From Streptomyces sp. MP131-18 (GTDB lineage: Bacteria > Actinomycetota > Actinomycetes > Streptomycetales > Streptomycetaceae), in NCBI RefSeq assembly GCF_001984575.1, contig NZ_LZNS01000001.1:124001-188000 (forward strand): a stretch of DNA of 64,000 nucleotides, given 5' to 3'. Shown here piece after piece: positions 57,875 through 64,000 of this stretch. The first letter of the stretch is position 1. Each line of letters begins with the position of its first letter. Both the position numbers and the translations under genes were made by a program. The notes beneath the pieces are model-generated. The model was not told where the DNA came from and did not search any database. It was given only the letters and a program-made list of their open reading frames with translations.

Positions 57875-57922
57875 CTTGACTGGGGGTCAAGGGGTCGTGG
57901 GTTCAAATCCCGCCGTCCCGAC
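57875..57922 (+). other. attR: 3' half of tRNA-Pro(GGG)
   Basis: CTTGA-CTGGGGG-TCAAG is an anticodon arm with anticodon GGG, followed by a T arm (GTGGG-TTCAAAT-CCCGC) and the acceptor strand CGTCCCGA. The D arm and 5' acceptor strand are missing, so this is not a full tRNA gene but the duplicated core expected when an element integrates into a tRNA 3' end. The intact tRNA should lie left of base 1. Confidence 0.85.
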
Positions 57923-57948
57923 AGGAACATATGGTTCCGTCGCAGATC

Positions 57949-57982
57949 AGGGCCCTGTCTCACACAAGTGAGGCAGGGCCCT
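57949..57982 (+). terminator. Terminator behind the tRNA fragment
   Basis: AGGGCCCTGTCTCAC pairs with GTGAGGCAGGGCCCT (one G-U) around ACAA, followed by TTCT. Probably the original tRNA terminator on the chromosome. Confidence 0.85.
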
Positions 57983-58047
57983 TCTCATGCCCGCAGGCCC
58001 GGCCTCTCACAATCCCTCACAAACGACGATCCGGCGCCCAGCGCCTC

Positions 58048-58905
58048 TCACCGCCGCCGCAGCACCTCATCCATCCGCTCGGCCGCCGGGCGCAGGTGCT
58101 CCACGCTCGGGTGGACGTAGACCCGCTTGGTGAACGACAGGTCCGCGCGCCCGGCCCAGGCCGAGACCACGACATCCGGCACTCCGGAGGCGGCCAGCCA
58201 TGTCAGGCAGGCGTGCCGCGCATCGTAGGGCCGCACCCGCCGCAGCCCGCTCCTTCCACCAGCGTGTAACAGCGGCGCCGGAGCCAGTCGGGTCTTCACC
58301 GCCCCGCCCAGCTCGTCCGCCACGCCCCGGCCCGACGCCATGCGCTCCCGGCGCTGCACGCGTCGGAGATCCTGCAGCGCCGCAAGCACCACCTGCGGGA
58401 GCGGGAGGGTCCGCCGGCCCGCCTCGGTCTTCGGGGCCTTCTCCACCACCTTGCGCTCCACGCTGGTACGCGTGATCGCCACCGTGATGGTCCCGGTGTC
58501 CAGGTCGACGTCCGTCCAGCGCATGCCGCGGACCTCGGCCGACCGCAGTCGCATGGGGGCGTACAGCCGGTCGGTCGCGATGTGCCGCAGGAACGGCACC
58601 CGCTTCACCTTCGCCGCCGCCGCTGCCTCCCGCGCGTGGCGCGGGATCGTGACGTACTGGGCCAGATCGCGCGCCACCAGCTGCCGCCGCACGGCCATGT
58701 TCAGCGCCGCCCGAAGGCGGCCGAGCGTCAGCCGCACCGAACGGATCAGATCCCCAGGCCCGTGCCCGGCTTCCCGCCCCGGACCCGCCCGGAGGTCAGC
58801 ATCCAGTCGACCAGGCCCTCGACGTCCTCCTCCGACAGCTTCTGCAGCTGCTTCTCTGCCTCGGGACGCACGCCGAGGTCCTTGGTGGGATGGGACGAGC
58901 GCCTC
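58048..58905 (-). pseudogene. Second tyrosine integrase, frameshifted remnant
   Basis: The C-terminal catalytic part is intact (YDARHACLTWLAASGVPDVV, nucleophile in RVYVHP) and EVRGMRWTDVDLDTG carries the Arg box. Near 58,755 the frame breaks: upstream, another frame reads KDLGVRPEAEKQLQKLSEED and LVDWMLTSGRVRGGK and then hits a stop, and the N-terminal arm-binding domain is missing. It faces the same tRNA site from the other side, so it is probably left from an older element at this site. Confidence 0.82.
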
Positions 58906-58942
58906 GCTCATAGAGTCCCCCGTTGCTCGCCGTTGACCGCCT

Positions 58943-59395
58943 TCAGATGTGGAGGGCCGACCGGGCGGCGTCGACAAAGGCTTCCCGCGCCCGCCCGAGG
59001 TCCCCCAGCGCTTCGTTGGCGCGCAGGCCGTTGAGGAACCCCCGTGCCGCTCCGGCGACGGCGTCCGGCCCTTCAAGGTCTACCGCGCCGAGGGCCTGCT
59101 GAAGGTCGGCGCGGGCACTCGCCTGCCCGTCGCCTGTTCGCCGCGCCAGAATCGCGCCCTCCGCGGCCTCGAGGAACCGCACATACGTCTGCCGCCGCAC
59201 GTCCTGTACGCGCGCGTCCCGCTGTTCTCGCAGGGTCATCCGCACCGTCTCGAGCAGCGCGTCGGCCTGGCGGTCCCCCGCGTGGCGCGCCGCCTCGGCC
59301 TGCCGGCTGCCCGCGGCGCGCGAGAACCAACCGGTGATCAAGCTGCCCGCGAGCGCCGCCCCCGCCGCGATCAGTGCGATTCCCCACTCACCCAT
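58943..59395 (-). CDS. Small membrane-anchored helical protein (150 aa)
   Basis: N-terminal membrane helix (GIALIAAGAALAGSLITGWF), then long charged helices (ADALLETVRMTLREQRDARV). Chromosomal-type gene; no family recognised. ATG 59395 is preferred to a longer GTG start because its membrane helix then starts the protein. Confidence 0.65.
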   Translation of the reverse strand: MGEWGIALIAAGAALAGSLITGWFSRAAGSRQAEAARHAGDRQADALLETVRMTLREQRDARVQDVRRQTYVRFLEAAEGAILARRTGDGQASARADLQQALGAVDLEGPDAVAGAARGFLNGLRANEALGDLGRAREAFVDAARSALHI

Positions 59396-59587
59396 GGCCC
59401 CATTCTTCACGTCAACGCCCACACGCGCTGACCGATCGGGAAGATCATCCCACACTCGAAATCCCTCAAAAATGGACGAATACCTCAGCTGTACCATCAC
59501 CGCATGCCCATGAACCGTTCCTGCGCACGACTGCTGAGCTGCAGAGACAGCACACGTCCGGGAAGTCCTGGGCTACAATGATGAGTT

Positions 59588-59706
59588 GGGCGACGGGCGA
59601 CGGGCGACGGGCGACGGGCGACGGGCGACGGGCGACGGGCGACGGGCGACGGGCGACGGGCGACGGGCGACGGGCGACGGGCGACGGGCGACGGGCGACG
59701 GGCGAT
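59588..59706 (+). repeat. Tandem GGGCGAC heptanucleotide tract, 16 perfect copies plus one variant
   Basis: Sixteen exact GGGCGAC units (59588-59699) and a last GGGCGAT. An ATGATG with a TACAAT -10-like box just before it (59574-59583) precedes the tract, and the IF2-like coding frame begins right at its end. Each unit change shifts the reading frame by one. Confidence 0.95.
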
Positions 59707-61324
59707 ACTCTTCGCCGCCCGGTCCGCGACCGCGCTGAACCGACTTCTGGACGTCCTTCCGGTCTTCGCGGGGGACGACCGCGTCGAGCGAGCCTTCACC
59801 CTGGTACCCGGCTCCGACTTCGGCCTGGAAGCGTTCGCGGCCGTCGAGAAGGCCGGTGGGCGCACCGTCTCGTGGGACGAGGCCAGGCGGCGCGAGCACG
59901 ACCTGGTTCTCGCGGCGAGCCCGAAGGGACAGTTGGGAGTCCTGCGCGGCCCTCGCGTCCTGCTGCCGCACGGGGCCGGCTTCGGCAAGTCGATCAGCAA
60001 CGAGGGCACTCCCCACGCCGCCTCGGGTCTTGACACCGCCTACCTCGCGCCCGGCGACCGCCCCTTGGCCTCTCTCCACGCGCTCGCCCACCCCGACCAG
60101 ATCACTCGCCTGGCCTCGATCAATCCTCACGCGGCCTCTCGCGCCAGCGTCGTCGGTGACCCCACCTTGGAACGAATTCTCGCTTCCGTCTCGCACCGCG
60201 ATCGCTACCGCGCGGCGCTGGGGACCGGCGCGCGCGCCTTGATCGCCCTCACGTCCACATGGGGACCGGAGTCGCTGCTGCGGCGGCACCCCTCGTTGCC
60301 ATTGGATCTCGCCACTCACCTCCCTTACGACTCCTTTCAGTTGGCGCTGATCCTGCACCCCAACGAATGGGCCCTCCTTGGCACCCTCGATCTGGTGGAG
60401 TGCCTGAACCCGGCGTTGGAGGCGGGGATGCTGCTGGCGGCCCCGTTCGAAGAGTGGGCCGCCGTACTCGTCGCCGCGGACGCCGTGGTCACCGACCACG
60501 GCTCGACGGCCCTGTACGCCGCCGCGCTGGACCGTCCGATCATCGCCGCGTACGACGGGGGCGACGAGCTGATACCCGGCAGCCCGATAGCGCGGCTCCT
60601 CGCGTGCAGTCCCCGCCTGGACTCCTCCGCGCTGGAGACGGCCCTCGCCGCACACCGCCCCGGAACAGCGCGGGAGATCGCGCGGTCGGCGTTCGCCGAG
60701 CAGGGCAACGCCCTGGAACGACTCCGCGCCGCACTGTACGAACTCCTCGAGCTCCCCCCACCACCCGCACCCGTCGAACCCCGGCCGCTGCCGCCCCCGA
60801 CTACGCCTCGCGCGCCCGCCGCCTTCGCCGTCGATATCCGCATCGACGGCTCCACCGTACGCGTGGAGCGGCTGCCCGCGCACACCACCACCTCGGCCGT
60901 GCACCACCTCGCCGCCGAGCACGGCACGGCAGGGGAGCGACAGGCCCGCAGCTCCGGAGTGCTCTACCGCCGAGCGCGCCCACCCTCCGAGGCGGCCCCG
61001 CACCGTTCGGTATGGACCGTCGACGGCTGGACGGCACACATTCTCGACGACTATCCCGGATGCCGAACGGCGGCGGTCATCCTGTCACCCACGCAGTGCG
61101 TGGCCCGCACGCGCTCCGGAACGCCCGTGTCGGTACACATCGAGCCACGGACGGAGAACGGGCGCGTCCTGTACGCCGATCCCGCCGCCGTGCTCAGCGC
61201 TGTCCACGCATGGCTGCTCGGATACGATGACCTTCCCGCCGTCCTGACCTGCGTCTCGGGCGGCCGAGGTTTCGCCGTGAGCCTCGCCCCGGCCACCGCC
61301 GGCGAGGGCACGCGCGAACTCTAG
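59702..61324 (+). CDS. IF2-like glycosyltransferase-fold protein, 5' end replaced by repeats
   Basis: Streptomyces proteins of this type are often labelled translation initiation factor 2 but look like a GT-B/CDP-glycerol transferase fold (GPRVLLPHGAGFGKSISNEG; VAADAVVTDHGSTALYAAAL). Homology-like sequence begins at the end of the heptamer tract (AILFAARSATALNRLLDVLP), yet no ATG, GTG or TTG lies in frame before TTG 59933, 77 codons inside. With the present repeat number ATG 59578 is out of frame; one unit fewer or two more would put it in frame. The stop overlaps the convergent NB-ARC gene stop (CTAG). Confidence 0.8.
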   Translation, partial: AILFAARSATALNRLLDVLPVFAGDDRVERAFTLVPGSDFGLEAFAAVEKAGGRTVSWDEARRREHDLVLAASPKGQLGVLRGPRVLLPHGAGFGKSISNEGTPHAASGLDTAYLAPGDRPLASLHALAHPDQITRLASINPHAASRASVVGDPTLERILASVSHRDRYRAALGTGARALIALTSTWGPESLLRRHPSLPLDLATHLPYDSFQLALILHPNEWALLGTLDLVECLNPALEAGMLLAAPFEEWAAVLVAADAVVTDHGSTALYAAALDRPIIAAYDGGDELIPGSPIARLLACSPRLDSSALETALAAHRPGTAREIARSAFAEQGNALERLRAALYELLELPPPPAPVEPRPLPPPTTPRAPAAFAVDIRIDGSTVRVERLPAHTTTSAVHHLAAEHGTAGERQARSSGVLYRRARPPSEAAPHRSVWTVDGWTAHILDDYPGCRTAAVILSPTQCVARTRSGTPVSVHIEPRTENGRVLYADPAAVLSAVHAWLLGYDDLPAVLTCVSGGRGFAVSLAPATAGEGTREL

Positions 61325-63297
61325 GCGGGCCGGCCGTTCCTCGCGCGCAAAGCGCGGGCCGCCTCCCGGTGCGTCGTGGCCTCGGCCTCGTGCCCGCTCT
61401 CCTCGGCCAGCCCGGCGAACGCGTCGAGGATCCTGGCCTCGTCGAAGCTGGACCTTCGGTCCCGGGCGCTGTCCAGGGCGGCCTCGTACAGCTCGCGTGC
61501 CTCGTCCCTCCTGCCCAGGGTGCGCAGCACCCCGCCCAGGGCGAAGCCGGTGCGGGCGGTCATGCGCGTGCGCTTCAACTCCCGGGCCGAGTCGTGCGCT
61601 TCCCTCAGATAGGCCGCGGCGCGCTCCGGCTCGCCGAGCGCGGCAACGGCCTCGCCCAGCCGGTAGGTCTGGAGCATGATGCCATACGCGTTCGGAATCT
61701 CCTGGTGCACGCGGCGGGCCCGCTCGTACGCGTCCGCCGCCGCCTCCCACCGGCCCTGCGCCGCGTGCAGCATGCCCCGGGCCTCAAGGGCTGAGGCCGC
61801 CACTTTGCGGTTCTCCTTCTCCGGGCCCAGGGCGCTCGCCGCGCTCAGCGCCTGCTCCACCTCGCCCAAGGACTCCTCGTAGCGTCGCAACTCCCACAGC
61901 GGGCGGGCCAGCTGGGTGCGCATCCGGGCCAGGGCCTGAATATTCTCTTCCCGTTGCGCGGCCGACACTCCGATCCGGAACACCTCGATGGCGTCGACGT
62001 GGTCGGGGTGGTCGAGGAAGTGCGTCCACAGCGGCTCGCACAGGGCCCACGCCTCGGCATCCCACCCCAGCGCATGAGCCAGCCGCACGCACGCGTACAA
62101 CGCGTGCCGTTCATCAACCAGCCACGCATACGCCCGCCGCTTCACCGTCATGTCCTCGGGCCCGTCGAAGGGGACGTCCGGGGTTCCGGGGAGCTCAGGG
62201 ACCGGGCGAGCCAGCGTCAGACGCGTCCCCGCCGCCAGCAGATCGGCCCGCTGGGCCTGCCGCAGATACCACCGCACGATTCGCCGCAGCGCGTCGTCGC
62301 GCTCCCGCTCGCCACCGTCCTGCCGGGCACGACGTCGGGCATGCCCCCGCAACAGTTCCGGCAGCCGCATCCTCCGCTGCCTGCCGTCCAGCAGCCCTGC
62401 CCCCTCCAGCTCCTCGAGCGCATCGTCGGCGGCTTCCGAGCCCCGGCCGAGGAGGGCCGTCGCCACATCCGAGGTGAACGTGGCCCCCGGGACATCCGCA
62501 AGCAGCCGATAGAGCAAGGCCCCGTTGACGCTCAACTCCTGGTAGGCCGCGTCCCAGACGTTCTCCACCTTCGACACCCCCTTCTCCTCCAGCTCCCGCT
62601 CAAGGTCGGCAAGCAGCCGGGACAGGGGACGGCGAGGGAACTTCCGTACCCAGCGGCCGGCGACATGCACCGCCACGGGCAGCCCGGAACAGAGCCTGAC
62701 AATCCCCGCCACGGCATCAGGCTCGGCGGTGAACCGGGGATCGTCGACCACCAGGCGACGCAGCAGCTCAGCGGCGTCCTCCCCCTCCAGAGGGGACAGC
62801 GGAACGTCCGTGCCACCGTCCAAGTCGTACAGACGGCCCTGGCTGATCGCCACGAGCAGACTCGTCCCTGAACCGGGCAGCAGCGGCGCCACCTCAGCCC
62901 CGGAGCGCGCATTGTCCACGATGACCAGCAGCCGCTTGCCCTCCGTCAGCGCCCAGTACTGCTCGCGGCGATCCCTGAACTCCCACTGCCGCCACTCCGG
63001 CGACACATCCAGCCCGCGCAGCAACTCCCCCAACGCATCAACCGTGTCCACGGCCCCATCCCAGCGGAGCTCGTCGAGGTCGACATACAGCACCCCATCC
63101 GGATACCGGTCCCGAAGCACGCGGGCGATGCGGAAGGCCAGCTCCGTCTTCCCCACGCCGGCGACACCCAAAAGCTCCACGCAGGGCGCCCGGGAGGACA
63201 GCCGCCAGCCCTCGACCAGGCTCGCGACCCGGGCCAACTCCTCCCGTCGATCGGCGAAGTACACCGGCTCGGGCGGTACCTGAAAGGGCATGGGCAC
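61321..63297 (-). CDS. NB-ARC/STAND ATPase with TPR repeats (658 aa)
   Basis: STAND switch protein. Nucleotide-binding domain: Walker A GVAGVGKT near residue 46 (VELLGVAGVGKTELAFRIAR), Walker B LLVIVDNA, then a helical ARC region (IVRLCSGLPVAVHVAGRWVR). The C-terminal half (about 420-650) contains TPR-like repeats (ALEARGMLHAAQGRWEAAAD, AYERARRVHQ). No SARP DNA-binding domain is fused, unlike AfsR. A signalling or defence role is possible; the partner may be the convergent IF2-like protein. Confidence 0.85.
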   Translation of the reverse strand: MPMPFQVPPEPVYFADRREELARVASLVEGWRLSSRAPCVELLGVAGVGKTELAFRIARVLRDRYPDGVLYVDLDELRWDGAVDTVDALGELLRGLDVSPEWRQWEFRDRREQYWALTEGKRLLVIVDNARSGAEVAPLLPGSGTSLLVAISQGRLYDLDGGTDVPLSPLEGEDAAELLRRLVVDDPRFTAEPDAVAGIVRLCSGLPVAVHVAGRWVRKFPRRPLSRLLADLERELEEKGVSKVENVWDAAYQELSVNGALLYRLLADVPGATFTSDVATALLGRGSEAADDALEELEGAGLLDGRQRRMRLPELLRGHARRRARQDGGERERDDALRRIVRWYLRQAQRADLLAAGTRLTLARPVPELPGTPDVPFDGPEDMTVKRRAYAWLVDERHALYACVRLAHALGWDAEAWALCEPLWTHFLDHPDHVDAIEVFRIGVSAAQREENIQALARMRTQLARPLWELRRYEESLGEVEQALSAASALGPEKENRKVAASALEARGMLHAAQGRWEAAADAYERARRVHQEIPNAYGIMLQTYRLGEAVAALGEPERAAAYLREAHDSARELKRTRMTARTGFALGGVLRTLGRRDEARELYEAALDSARDRRSSFDEARILDAFAGLAEESGHEAEATTHREAARALRARNGRPA

Positions 63298-63580
63298 GGA
63301 CTCCGGAGGTGACGTTGGCTCAACGCGGCGTCGGCAACAGATGATCAGTCCGCTGCCGGATTCACCCTATGCGCACCCACCGCCACGAACCAGACCACGC
63401 CCATAAGACCGTGCCCCTGCTGAACACCGGCATCCTCATCGTGTCCATCGGGTCCGTGGGGCCGTCGACGGCGGAAGCGAGACGTTCGAACTGTAAGCAG
63501 CCGCCAAGGCCGTCATCCGCACCCCCGGCCTCGTCCACGCGGTGGGGGGCTCCTCCTCGGCCGACACGGTTCTGGAGGTG

Positions 63581-63702
63581 GCTGGCGACGCGGTGCCCCT
63601 CGGCCCCAGGGGTGACCCGGACGAGATCGCCGATGCGGTGTTCTTCCGGGCCAGCCCGCTCAGCGCCTACATCACCGGCCCCAACCTGTACGTCGACGGC
63701 GG
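63581..63702 (+). pseudogene. C-terminal fragment of a short-chain dehydrogenase
   Basis: VPLGPRGDPDEIADAVFFRA, SPLSAYITGPNLYVDGG is the end of an SDR protein, but no Rossmann motif or active-site Tyr-x3-Lys precedes it, and the frame runs on past the usual end. Decayed gene remnant. The 280 bases before it hold nothing I can support. Confidence 0.7.
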
Positions 63703-63734
63703 ACCGCCCAGATCTGACGGGCTCCGGATTGACG

Positions 63735-64000
63735 CCTGCCCGTGTCAATGTGCGCAGTCTCCCAGTCAGCGCGAATCCGCGGGTCCACGGCAGCGAACGA
63801 CTCGTCCATCGGCGGGGATGCTCAGCCTGTGGGCCACGGCTCCAGCGATGGCCACGCGTTGCCGCATGCCACAGGACAGCTGCCACGGACAGGAATCAGG
63901 AACGTCGGCGAGCCCCACGGCACCCTCGACGGCGAGATCGCCTCAGCGACTTCCCGAGAGGCTCGGTGTCCGGTGCTTCGGTGCGGGCGCCGTCGACATG
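63735..64000 (-). pseudogene. ABC transporter ATPase fragment
   Basis: LSCGMRQRVAIAGAVAHR is a damaged ABC signature, and in another frame DESFAAVDPRIRADWETAHI matches the Walker B/D-loop region that should follow it directly. A frameshift separates them. It runs off the right edge. Confidence 0.65.

Noticed and set aside
57875..57922. A complete tRNA-Pro gene
   Set aside because: Only the anticodon arm, T arm and 3' acceptor strand are present; the upstream bases belong to the integrase end and contain no D arm.
59573..61039. Long minus-strand frame through the heptamer tract
   Set aside because: It is antisense to the IF2-like gene, has no family features, and is kept open by the repeats and GC-rich codons.
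63362..63886. Intact minus-strand gene of 174 codons
   Set aside because: Its frame does not match either of the SDR or ABC remnants in this stretch and shows no domain.

Overview
The window is very GC-rich (about 70 percent by eye, with strong G/C third-codon bias) and reads as actinobacterial, most likely Streptomyces or a close relative. Support comes from WhiB, SpdB-like, DUF6197/DUF6221/DUF6907-like and DUF6011-like genes, a TraB-type FtsK protein, and on the right a Streptomyces-type chromosomal pair (an IF2-like glycosyltransferase-fold protein and an NB-ARC/TPR ATPase).

Bases 1 to 57,922 lie inside one integrated element whose left end is outside the window. The right end is marked by a tyrosine integrase (56,233-57,867, plus strand) followed at once by the 3' half of a tRNA-Pro(GGG) gene (57,875-57,922), the expected attR. 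The intact tRNA copy would lie left of base 1. Read from right to left on the minus strand the element is a siphovirus prophage: integrase, Xis-like and XRE regulators (54.6-57.9 kb); recombination genes (PD-(D/E)XK exonuclease, Sak4-like ATPase; 51.2-53.0 kb); a tightly overlapped early operon with WhiB, a replication initiator-like protein, a PP-loop enzyme and many small Cys-rich proteins (39.8-51.2 kb); an immunity switch with repressor, antirepressor and two Nudix proteins (34.6-38.8 kb); a transfer-like block with a TraB/FtsK ATPase and an SpdB-like membrane protein (28.1-31.8 kb); HNH, terminase, portal-MuF fusion, protease and capsid (16.5-23.7 kb); neck and tail genes with a -1 frameshifted chaperone pair, a tape measure and a three-gene glycosyltransferase/methyltransferase cassette (4.6-16.0 kb); lysis genes and a membrane-anchored collagen-like protein (1.9-4.5 kb). 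Three small plus-strand genes and a minus-strand large serine recombinase, cut by the window edge, follow.

The most unusual aspect is the combination: a full siphovirus structural set shares one element with an AICE-type transfer block (TraB-like ATPase, SpdB-like protein, Pif-like Nudix proteins) and with a dense array of GCTCAG/CTGAGC repeats directly behind the TraB-like gene, the position where Streptomyces plasmids can carry clt. This raises the hypothesis that the element moves both in virions and by TraB-type DNA transfer.

To the right of attR the sequence looks chromosomal and partly decayed: a frameshifted second tyrosine integrase facing the same tRNA site, a small membrane protein, a 16.9-copy GGGCGAC tract sitting where the start of the IF2-like gene should be (a possible phase-variable or broken start), the NB-ARC/TPR gene, and remnants of an SDR and an ABC ATPase.
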